Shown: positions 1-10,478 of the stretch, piece after piece | Numbering within the stretch: the first letter of the stretch is position 1 | Layout: each line of letters opens with the position of its first letter | NCBI RefSeq assembly: GCF_025766255.1 | Contig: NW_026516831.1 | Span: forward strand, 17,458-81,457 | Origin: Zychaea mexicana | Taxonomy: Eukaryota > Mucoromycota > Mucoromycetes > Mucorales > Lichtheimiaceae | Direction of reading: 5' to 3' | Length of the DNA: 64,000 nucleotides | The notes under the pieces: model-generated | The model's input: only the letters and a program-made list of their open reading frames with translations | What the model was told of the DNA's origin: nothing | The model's database searches: none | Position numbers and translations under genes: made by a program

Positions 1-3000
1 GTATATGTAGAACGCACCGTATGCGCGGCAATGCTTCCACTGACGAAGAAAGAAAGGTCCTCGACAATATATGAGGTATTCAAACCATAAAGCTTATGTC
101 GGACGTTACACAAACCAGAATGCAACAACCTTAACGTCGTGTGTGTATGTTTGTTAAAAGCATACGCACCTGTCGTTGCTTAGGGGGGTGTAGTACCCAT
201 GTATGCATGTGCATCCCACGACAGGTGCGACGCCATAGCAAATAATCAAACACGGTGATATAGACAGCCCGTTGTTAATAGCCCTAATGAGCTTGACATA
301 GTGATAATGACACTGCATACCCGCACTCTTCTGCACTTTGTCGCTTTTGTTGTCGTCACAGCGTTCTAACAATTAAAAGGAGAGCAAGTTCGGACTTGGG
401 TACTGTGAGGCCAGCAGTAGTAATTATGTTTGTATATACGAACAGCCCACGTATATGCACGTAAACTGTTCAACGAAAATTATTTCTCAAGCCAACATCC
501 ACCAATCATGCAATCCCATCTCTTGAGGTAGCGTAGTGTTTTAAACGTGAACAAATGTGGTTTTGAGAAACTTGCCCGCTGTTAAGAGCAGTATGTTTAC
601 TGTAATGCGCCGTAGTTAAACCTTCTGTGTACATAAATGGGCGAGCACAATATTCTTCCTCTCGCTATAGGATGCACCAGTAAGGAGGTGGGACAAGCAG
701 CAGGGTTAAGTAGGGTAGCTGGCACCTTGTCTATCGAAACGACGGGTTTAGGTCTGTATACTTGTCAGCTTCATTCTTATAGAGCACTTTCCTTTCTCTC
801 CTACAGTGCTGTCATCTAGCGGTGCTCTCATTTTGACCACGTCATTTAGCATAAGTGGGGTTCCTTTAAAAATCCATAACACTGCATTTGCTTTGCTTCT
901 AATTACTCATCATGTGTTAGACTGGAAGCAGCTAGAACTTGTTTATACCGAAAAAAAATAAAAGATACGACCGCTCATGATCGCCACAAATAACTGCTAT
1001 ATGAGTATCAAGGGCAGAAAATCTCTCCCCCTATTATTTCTTTGTCTTTTTCTTCCAAAGCCCAAAGCGCTTTATTGTGTATTATAATACATGCACAGTG
1101 CTAATATACTGAGGAAGCCAGAGCGCCCACACATATAGCAATGCAAAAGAGCAGCTGATCGGTTAGTATTTCTGATATTAGTTTGGTGCACTAAAACAAC
1201 CAAATTTTCTACTAATACTAAGTACTATGATACAAACAAATCAAGATTCTCAGATGAACCTGGCACATGTGCATCCAAAAAATGGGCGTCGCATTTTAGT
1301 TTTGTTTAGCTAGCACTACGTACATTTTAAGCATCCCACTGCTGCGCGCATTCGTTTTCTTGCTGTATCTAATGTACTAAATTGGGGATGCTTCCCGACC
1401 TACAACAACAGATCTTCCCTCGAACTATGCACCGCTGACAAGATTCCGACATTCGACGACTCATCATGCAGCTTAACTACTTGGCATCTTTAGCTTCCAC
1501 TTGTATTGTCATGACTATTTCAAGCATATTCCCTAGCTACTCAGATCGGCAGCTGTGCGCGCGAGACGAAGTTGACAAAAGGGAATTTTTAAGAATACGC
1601 AAATGTTACACAAGGGTCACTCTAACGGACAGCATCTTTTTCTTATCCGTAGTACCACGCAGGTGGTCGTTAGTTTATCGCTGCTCTATCTCATTCAGTT
1701 TCTGATGTGCTCTGTAAAAAAAGCATATGTTACATTCTTTCTCGTCCTTTGTTGCTTAAGGAGAACGAAACACCTGCGGTGAGGAAATTTAGTGTTAAAT
1801 TTAAGCTTCTCTGGAACTTTCGTATAAAAATGAAAAGAAGGTATGGGGACCCAAAAGGAGCAACTCACCCCCCTTTTCCCAAATGAGGTAATCTTGATTG
1901 TACAAACCACCATCTCGGTCTTCTTTCTGTCGTCGTCCAGATAGCAATCCCCGCCGCGCCTCCCGACGCTGAGGGAATGTCCTCACTGTTGCTTTTCGAC
2001 GCCTTCTATTGTGTGATGATTTGCTTTTGAAAGCATATAAGGTAGTGGAATTTTATGGATGGTGAGCTTGACAATAATACAGCCTGACCATATACATATC
2101 ATGTTTACATTTGACCGGCGCACTTGTCCACCCTACTACGAAGATATGCTACTACTAGGACAACATACTGTATTTATTCAAAGGGGTATGTGTTATTGAC
2201 TTATTGGAAAGAGAAGTGATTAATTCATAAAATGGGGTATGTGTCGTGCGCACTTCCTACATTTGGAACTTGTTAATGCGCGGCGAAAGCATGAACCTTT
2301 TAAATTCAAATCTGTCCACAAAAAACAGTGTGAAGAATATACTGATCTCTACATATCAAGCTTCAAAGGTTGTTTGGAAGGAATTCTTATGTTGAGGATA
2401 GAAAGAAAAAGAACATATGAACTCTCAAAATTAAGCTCATGTGCTCCAGAATGCCGTGGTTACATTAGTAAAAAGAAGGAGCGATCTTCAGCCCACCTTC
2501 CCATATTAGCGCAATCTAGATCGAGTTGGCCTTTAACTCGTTCAACGTACAGATAGTAAGCTACATATACAAAACGGCAGTTTTCCAGTTTGTTCCGCTT
2601 GTGTAATGGAACGTTCTCTTTTGGTGATGGAGAATAAGTGGCAAATATGTACCTTACCAAGCGGATGCATGTACGAACAAGCAAGCATGCAAGCATGCCA
2701 TCACCTCCTCTTCCTCTGCAGTCATGGTAGTAGGATCTGCACTTATACAAATGACTAAATTGCTTATGATAGTGATGGTATGTATACACATGTCCGCCCA
2801 GAGCCTGCGGGCGTAATGCCTGGGAAAAAAGTGTAACATCAAGGAAGAGGTCATGCAACTCAGAAAAAGAGTCAAGATCCAAAAAGCCCTTGTGTTCCAC
2901 AGACATGGAGCTTTACAAGTTCGCATTAATGTTCAATGTATCATAATGAGGACGTTCTCCCTTTAATTAGCGTTATGTACGAAAGAGGAACTCAACGATC

Positions 3001-3288
3001 ACATACTTGATCAGTTCCTGCCGACAGTCGACATTTAAGAATGTATACTGAGTAAAACAAATAGGCTTTGTCAAGTAAATTTTGCTCTCCTTTAATTTGA
3101 CAAAGCTTTATTATCATGGTGGTATTCCTGCCTGCTTGCATAATAGCAGTGAATGGTCAATTATATATCTGCGACGTGGTACTTCGTTGCGCAGAAATGC
3201 TGTTAATCGATATGATAGCTGTTAACATTATTACACCATTAATCGATCACCTACGAATGACTATCAATGAACCTTGGTAACTTGTTAT
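1..3288. other. gene-poor interval, nothing recognised
   Basis: No reading frame here resembles a protein family I know. The longest open stretch (2460-2906, minus, 148 codons) has no recognisable motif and no splice context that would extend it. AT-rich non-coding DNA with scattered short ORFs is all that can be supported. Confidence 0.5.
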
Positions 3289-3290
3289 TA

Positions 3291-3482
3291 CAGTGGTCCC
3301 TCATTAAGATTAACCTCAAAGGGGGATTTGAGAAGGTTGTTGTAACTAATGAGAGATGAAAAAAGTGAGGGTGGGTATCATGTAGAAACTATATGCTTTT
3401 TTTTACCCAAATCCCGTAAAAAAAATAGACGCAACTGGAGGTTGAATTTATCTGAGGTTAATTAAAACACGGGAGACCACTG
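3291..3482. mobile_element. 192-bp MITE with TA target duplication
   Basis: The element begins CAGTGGTCCCTC and ends with a matching inverted terminus reading GAGACCACTG. Both ends are directly flanked by TA (3289-3290 and 3483-3484). A second inverted match, TTAACCTCA at the left versus TGAGGTTAA at the right, lies just inside each terminus. There is no coding capacity. CAGT-type termini with a TA duplication are typical of non-autonomous pogo/Tc1-mariner elements. The interior holds poly-T and poly-A runs. Confidence 0.7.
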
Positions 3483-3484
3483 TA

Positions 3485-5321
3485 GTTAACTCGATACATC
3501 AAGAATTTTTCAGTCGCTCTTCTTTTTGCGTACATTGTCAGATGCGAGGTATTTTTGCTTGTTTCGACATATTTTTAGGGGAAACGTCCTTTGTAACAAA
3601 GCTGGACTTTGACCAAAAGCGGCTGTGAGTAAATGATACAGGGACATATGGCAATGTGAGAGAGACTTTGCTATTTTAACTAATATCGTCATGAAAATAT
3701 AAAGCACAGAGACGAGTCTCTTCACAAGCTATCAATCTATTTTTCCTATGCCTCGATTTAATATAGATATCATGACCTTTCCCGGAAAACTCTTAGTGCT
3801 CGTGTGTTGATAACAAGGAAAATTTATTAAGATATGTATCCCATTGAAAAAGGAAAACCCAATCCTTCCATGCGCACACAAATGATAGTGAATACTTAGG
3901 CAAAGCATCCCACGCATTCACCGGGACCACCAACGCACTTTTGACCCGTGGCTGGGGTACATGATAATAAAAGACAGGGCTTCTTCCCTGAAAGTGCCTG
4001 GGATGAAGAGTTGTCGTTCGCATGATGCGATGCAACGTCCGAGGGAACAGGGGCTACTAGGCAATACAAAGAATGCAAAGGGAGGGAGTAAAGAAATGGG
4101 AACGAGTAATTTTTGATATAGAATATACAGCGCAAGGACAATAAACAACGGAAAGAAATTCATAGGAAGGGGATGCTCCAAAAAAATCAATTGAAGAAGA
4201 TGAGGCTTCCAACAAATTCCTCCGTGTCCATTCGAAGCACTCGCAATCATTGAGGCAAATGGATAGATATTGAGCACAGTAGATGGGCTGCTTCACAAGT
4301 TGGCTTCTTGCAGCAATAATGATAATCCCACTACCCCTTGTCACTTGCATGAATTAATAATGGACTCGATGAAGGGGATCACAGTAGGACACCAATGGAG
4401 GTGTCTATACATTACTGACCTATTGAGGATGAACATCATGAGGAGCTGTTACTTACACCACTACCACACACTTACGCTAAGATTAAGTCCAACTGTACTC
4501 ACTCATACTCATGCACAAGACGTGGGGAAGCTGATCACCGATAAATACAAAAATCTGCAGCCAAGGCAAGAACACTTCTTCTAGCAAGCTGGTATAAAAG
4601 AGAAGGTCAGCAGGGAGCTGCCCCCTTTCTTTTTGACACGACATACCATGATCCTCCTCCAACCCAAGTTCGATCCAACTAAACTTGCATTTCTTTTGAA
4701 AAAGAGAGAAACCAACCACCGCAGTGCCTGCCACTCAAAGAAAATAGGACCATAAGCAACTACTGCGCACTCGACATACGCACTCTTGACACGTCATGGC
4801 AAACATCTTTACACTTTCCAGATAAGCAAGCACAGACACAATATTCATTCCAGCTATACTTACCGTTGTTACTTCCTTGAGTTTTAGATGGAGTCACGAC
4901 CAATGAAAGCTGGAAATGAAAAGAGAGAAAAGGAAGAACTTTTAGAGATTCCCATACTGTACACGTGATGGTCAAGATTCTTTCCCGTCACACTACACTG
5001 CTTCGAGGAGAGAGAGAGAGAGAGAGAGAGAACTGTCAAAATAAACGAGAAAAGTGAATTTAGTTGAATTATCTGCAGCAATACAAGCGTCCACAGAATC
5101 ATACAAAGATAACAGTGATAGTATGCAGTAATGCGCAAAGTATGAATCTGATATTTTCAGTATCGCCATAGAAAACTCTTTTTTAAGTTGCGAACCTTGT
5201 ACTGTAGAGTAAAATATGACTTATGAATTCGAGCCAGTGTCGTCGCTTATCATAGACAAGAATAGGGTGGTCTACAGTAACGCATATGATACAGTGGATT
5301 GCCACTTATATCTAGCTCCCA
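3485..5321. other. gene-poor interval with a (GA)n microsatellite
   Basis: No supported gene. A perfect GA dinucleotide run lies at about 5006-5031. Several overlapping minus-strand frames of 80-120 codons (3793-4350) conflict with one another and match no family I recognise. Confidence 0.45.
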
Positions 5322-5323
5322 TA

Positions 5324-5736
5324 GAGCACCTGCAGCGGTCGCTGTTACGAAACTGTTAAATTTCAGAGTTTAACAGCCCGCTTAACAGTGCGTAACAGCT
5401 TAACTGTTACGAAGCTGTTAACTTCACACGTCGTTGGTTTTAATGAAAGCTTTGCCCTTTCTCCTGAGCAGGGGGCAGCGGCAGAAACGTCAGACAGGCG
5501 AGTGGCGTTAGAAGTAGCGTTGTTCAATTTGAAGAATACAAACAAAGAATGAAGTGAGATATAGCTTTATTTTTCAAGTCCTTTTTCTCGATTCAAGAAA
5601 CTGTTAAATTTAACAGTTTTTGTTCGGGCTGTTAAATTTAACAGGACGTTAACAGCAACCGCTGCAAGGTCTGGCTGTTAAATAAACTGTTAAATTTAAC
5701 ATAACAGGTTCTTAACAGCGACCGCTGCAGGTGCTC
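5324..5736. mobile_element. 413-bp TA-flanked inverted-repeat element with internal palindromes
   Basis: A perfect 24-bp terminal inverted repeat (5324-5347 and 5713-5736, beginning GAGCACCTGCAG) is bordered on both sides by TA. The interior is built from repeats of the palindrome CTGTTAAATTTAACAG (5601-5616, 5629-5644, partial at about 5686) and related TGTTA/TAACA words. A degenerate internal copy of the terminus lies near 5651-5667 (CAGCAACCGCTGC). There is no coding capacity. Size and structure fit a MITE; the superfamily cannot be settled without a full-length relative. Confidence 0.75.
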
Positions 5737-5738
5737 TA

Positions 5739-6240
5739 AGAAGGTGAGTCGGAGAAGCGTTGGAACCTAAGCGTTAACACAAAGTGAAAGACGTTTAAGC
5801 GGTGATGTAATGCCTAAAGCATAATGCTCAACAATAGAATGGTCTTATTGGGAGTCGAATAAAGTCAATAATCGCTATATACCATGTTTCAAACATAAAT
5901 AAAATTCATACAAGTGTAGTGAGCAGTAAATGCATGAGGTTAATCAAAATCGCTTATTATAGGTGGGTATGTGACAGGGCCAGAATACTAAAGGAAGTCC
6001 ACGTCATTGAACGACACAAATCATTTTGGCGATCGATTCTGTCCTCTCACAGCTCCCATTCTATTGTCCTCTCTATCATGCACGGTCCATCGGAGGAAGA
6101 AAAAAGATAACATATACTCACAGACAGATACAAAAGGCTCGCAGCAAAAACTGATGAGAAAACTGCGACTAGGAATTTGACAGCGCCTTTTTCTTTTCCG
6201 CTTTTCCCTCTCAAATCCCTTTTAAACCCTCCAAGTAAAC
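5739..6240. other. upstream region of the DMC1-type gene
   Basis: Non-coding as far as can be seen. It should contain the DMC1 promoter and 5' UTR. No convincing TATA element stands out; a pyrimidine-rich stretch (about 6182-6230) directly precedes the start codon. Confidence 0.4.
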
Positions 6241-8207
6241 ATGCCCCCAAAGAACAAACAGCAATCTGAAGACCAACAAACGGCCAATGATTCTTCCAGT
6301 GATGAAGAACTTGATGCTGCCGAAGAGCAGGTATTCCGAGGCCTGAAGGGAGCGAGCAAAGAAAGAAGAGAAAGTGCTGTGCTCTTTAACAGCACAGAAT
6401 TACATTATTTTTGACACATCCATCTACACTAATCTTTAAAAACTCTGTAGTTTTACACAACAATTGACGAGCTGCAAGTTCATGGTATTGGCATGGCCGA
6501 CATTAACAAGCTGAAAGGTGCCGGCGTATGCACCATCCGGGTATGTTCTGGATTGTCCTTCTTTTGTTGATATAAAGACTTTGGGGTGTATTAGAATCGG
6601 CTGACATAAAAAGAATGATGATGACGTGTATAGGGCGCGCAAATGATGACCAAAAGGAGTCTGTTGAAGATCAAGGGATTGTCCGAAACCAAGGTTGACA
6701 AAATCAAGGATGCCGCCGCTAAAGCACAGGTAATTGCGACTATTGATTGGACAACGAATAAGATATGTCTACTGGAATTATCAAGTGCGACATGAAAAGC
6801 ATAAATATGAAAAGGAAAGCGAGTAACATATCATATTATCGTTGTGTGATTAGGGTTGTGGTTTTATGACCGGAACAGAGCTGTCGCAGCATCGACAAAA
6901 GGTGGTAAAGATCTCTACTGGAAGCAAGCAGTTTGATTCCTTGCTTGGAGGTACTGCATTCTACTCCAATTCTGCTCATCATAACTGTTTGAATCTTCTC
7001 CAACCATATATTAATTACTGCTTGCGATTATTCTAACTTTAGGAGGTATTCAAACGATGTCTATTACTGAGGGTAAATATATTCCCATTGTTTCTGCAAG
7101 GAAGGGAGAAAGCGAGAGATGTTGATCATGTTTATGACGAAAAAAAAAAAAAAAACTTAACAACTAGCGTTCGGCGAATATCGTACCGGCAAGACTCAAC
7201 TGGCCCATACTATGTGTGTGCAAGTCCAGCTTCCTCCTGAATGTGGTGGCGCCAGTAGCAAAGCAGGTACTCTTCTTTTCTTTTACAGCAACAATCAAAA
7301 ATGAATGGCCAGTGATAGCTGGATATTGATCTTTATGGCTTCTTTTTTGAATACCAATAGCATATATTGATACTGAAGGCACGTTCCGTCCAGACCGAAT
7401 CCGAGCCATCGCCGAACGATTCGGAGCAGACCCAGAGGTGGCACTTGACAATATATTGATTGCGCGCGCCTGGAACAGCGACCATCAAATGGATTTGATT
7501 ACCGAGGTTGCGGCCAAGTTTGCCGAAGAGAAGGGCGTGTATCGTCTTTTGGTGGTGGACTCAATCATTGCGTTGTTCAGATGCGATTATGCAGGTCGCG
7601 GCGAGTTAGCCGAGCGACAGCAAAAGTTGAATCAGATGCTCAGTAGACTGACCAAGATTGCCGAAGAATACAATGTTGCCGTTTTCCTTACCAATCAAGT
7701 GTCATCTGATCCTGGTGGTAATGTGTAAAAAGTGTTTTGCTGATTGCCCCACGTATTGGCATATCTTATCATGTGGAGCTGCTCATAGCGAATATACTCT
7801 ATGTACAACTTATATCTAGGTGGCATGACATTTGTCTCTGATCCCAAGAAGCCCGTCGGTGGCCATATTTTGGTAAGCAACAACTCTCTTTCCTAGTATT
7901 AAACGATGTGAGAGGATCATGGGGCCCATTATGAACTTTCCTCGAACGTCTGTTATATATTTAAATTCAATTATAGGCGCACGCGTAAGTAGCATCTCGT
8001 TGAGTTCTTTCGAGGGAAGAAAGCAGTATTAAGGGGAGATGGCTGACCGCAAAATACTCTTTTTTATCTAGTTCGGCAACACGCATCTACTTGCGCAAGG
8101 GTCGTGGTGAGGAACGAGTCGCCAAGATCTATGATTCGCCCGACATGCCTGAAAACGAAGCGTCCTATGCAATCTCCGGTGGGGGCATCGCTGATGTCTT
8201 TCTTTGA
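6241..8207 (+). CDS. DMC1: meiotic recombinase Dmc1 (RecA/Rad51 family)
   Basis: ATP-dependent strand-exchange recombinase that forms filaments on resected ssDNA and pairs homologues in meiosis. Ten exons: 6241-6330, 6451-6540, 6634-6729, 6854-6950, 7043-7072, 7168-7266, 7361-7717, 7820-7872, 7977-7984, 8072-8207. They sum to 351 codons plus stop, the usual Dmc1 size. An acidic N-terminus precedes a helix-hairpin-helix-like region (residues 31-90). Walker [10 protein letters not shown] is at 137-145 and Walker B LLVVD at 230-234. The [15 protein letters not shown] loop and [11 protein letters not shown] near the C-terminus are typical. HQM after ARAWNSD, and [17 protein letters not shown], favour Dmc1 over Rad51. 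Exon 9 is only 8 nt. The gene converges on the dehydratase gene, with 49 bp between stop codons. Confidence 0.95.
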
Positions 8208-8256
8208 AGAGATATTGCTTTATTTGTACATAAGATTGTAGTAGTTATTGCATTAT

Positions 8257-9319
8257 TTAGTCCTTGTGCTGCTTCTTTTCGGCAACCATATAAGTGCCCT
8301 TGAGATACTTTTTACGTTGCGCAAGCATATGCATGAATAAAACAGGGAAACCTAAACAAATAATATGTCGATCAGTAAATTCCCAAAGCAACCATTATGA
8401 GCTATCACCCTTAAAAAGACTCTTATTGGTGATCCCACCCAATTTACAACGATTACGATTATTCATACCTGGAAGATAGACGAGAGCAACAACGATCATG
8501 AAGTAGTAGTAGTAAGGGTTCCATTCGTAAGCATACGGCAATGCTTGATAAACCATCATTAACTCGGATCCTACGCCCAATGGATACAACACCAAAAAGA
8601 AGTTATAGCGTGCCCAGGTCAAAAACTTGGGGACTTGACCAATGAGGTTCAAGGTATAGTACGAATAACGGATACACTCGGTGACGGACCACGCGATCAT
8701 CATGGTGCTAAAAGCCCAATGTGATTGAACTTCGGGAAAGATATAGTTGACGCCCCAGACCAAGAACAATCGGGATGCAACCTGCATAGCCGTGGTCATA
8801 ACAGGTGCGCGTACGAATCCTTAAAAAAATAAATATGTATATTTAGTTGATTTGGATCGATTTCTTTTACAGGGACGCCAAAGTGCGTGAACATGCACAT
8901 TCCCGCCAGAAAAGCAAAGGGAAAGGAGGGATTTTTGAGAAAACAAACTTACCAAAAGCAGAGTTGATAATCTCGATAAAAGCACTGGACTGAATAATGA
9001 TCAAGGCGTCCCAAACCACTTCATGGACGTCATGAAATTGAAAGCGGGTTATTGCAATTCTGAAGAAGGTTCCATACATGACCCAGAACCAGCCCATAAA
9101 ACTGACATTGTTGTAGCCAAGCAAGTAAAAGAAAAGGATGAGTTGACTGGCTGAACTAAATTCACGTGGTCGACTAGCATTGCCAGCTTTTGAAGCTGCC
9201 GCCAATTGTTCTGGCGATTTCGTATATGCAACTACATTATATATATAAATGAAGTTGAAGATTATTTTTAAAGAGTATATATGTTGTCACGGAAGGAATG
9301 GCTTTATACCTTGAGGCAT
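8257..9319 (-). CDS. PHS1: very-long-chain (3R)-3-hydroxyacyl-CoA dehydratase (Phs1/HACD)
   Basis: ER membrane enzyme that removes water from 3-hydroxyacyl-CoA, the third step of very-long-chain fatty acid elongation, feeding sphingolipid synthesis. Four exons on the minus strand: 9319-9310, 9231-8953, 8819-8469, 8351-8257, giving 244 residues, close to the family's usual length. The first exon encodes only M-P-Q plus one base. Hydrophobic segments run through most of the protein. The conserved YPLGVGSE segment supplies the expected catalytic Tyr (about 175) and Glu (about 182), spaced seven residues apart as in yeast Phs1. Other family marks are VWDALIIIQSSAFIEI, the TTAMQVASR region and TECIRYSYY. 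The C-terminus ends with lysines (KKQHKD), compatible with ER retrieval. Confidence 0.93.
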
Positions 9320-10478
9320 TATTAAATCGCAAATGGAATAATTAAGCTTTTCCTTTTTCTTTTATATGTCCCCAAAAGTTGCAGCGCGGCGGGCACGTCG
9401 GCTTTTGACTTCCGACCACTCTGTGTGTTCTCCGAAAGCAGGGCAGGCAGCCCAATCTAACCGATTGTTGGGACGAATAGTGATGCAGGTATACGGCAGG
9501 TTTAATTATACATATCCACAGTATGCAGTTGTGAGCTACACCTCCTCATGGCGCAAAAAGACTAGGCTGTTGCTCATTGCACTCTCGCTGGAACTCAGGT
9601 GATACGATACGGGATGACGATGTGCCCATATGGTATCATTCAGTTGTTGCACTTTCATGGGTGCGAAGTGATCGGGCTTTATCGTGGCACAGGATCGGCT
9701 GATTGCGAAATAGACCTTCACAAGACACTTTCTCGTTCCTTGTAGTTCTTTTTTTATCTTTTTTGCCAACGACAATAGTATATAGTATATGCACTAAGGG
9801 CAAGTGCATATCAACAAAACAGAACCAAAACCGGGGTTGAGCAAACCGGTGTGTCACAATGACAGATGCTCATGTCCGCCCACACAGCGAAATTTAGAGA
9901 GATGCTACTGCTGTCTGTCGTGGAGTGAACAACAAACAAATAGTCAACAAGTCTCTGACAGTAGGCTAGAACTTAGCATCTAAAGCGAATCATGTGGCGT
10001 AATATTTCTCACTTCCTGATATACACAATCGCCGCTTGCAATAGCATACAATGACGGCAGGATCAGGGGAAGAAGAAGCAGGTTAATTGACTTGACAGTG
10101 TTCCTTCTTTTTATCTGATTACGAAAAATTTCTGGTGATACTTTATCAGATCGATGTTGATAGGTTATACTTTTGCGCACCATTCTACGTATTTCCCGTC
10201 AGCAGAAGGAATGAAATACGAAAGAAACGATGGTATATATAATAAGAAGAGATAGGGACCCCTCATCGTGCGCGTGATATAGTAATGAGTTTTTTTTTTC
10301 GTTACTGTACACTTATTCTGCACACTTATTTTATTTATACTGTACCCAGTGTACATGCAAATTTACTAAATATAATAATAATGAAAGTCGTTATATAAAC
10401 CTTGTCTCTTTTACTTTTTTATTCTTCTTTCTTCAGCTATTTTTTCTTTCTACAGCTTTTTAATGCGTCATCAACAAC
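9320..10478. promoter_or_regulatory. intergenic region with TATA box for the MFS gene
   Basis: Divergent promoter region between the dehydratase (minus) and the MFS transporter (plus). A TATA-like TATATAAA lies at 10392-10399, about 80 bp upstream of the MFS start codon, followed by a pyrimidine-rich leader. No other gene is apparent in this 1.16-kb stretch. Confidence 0.5.

Noticed and set aside
2460..2906. 148-codon minus-strand frame
   Set aside because: No motif, no recognisable homology and no supporting context; overlaps other random frames.
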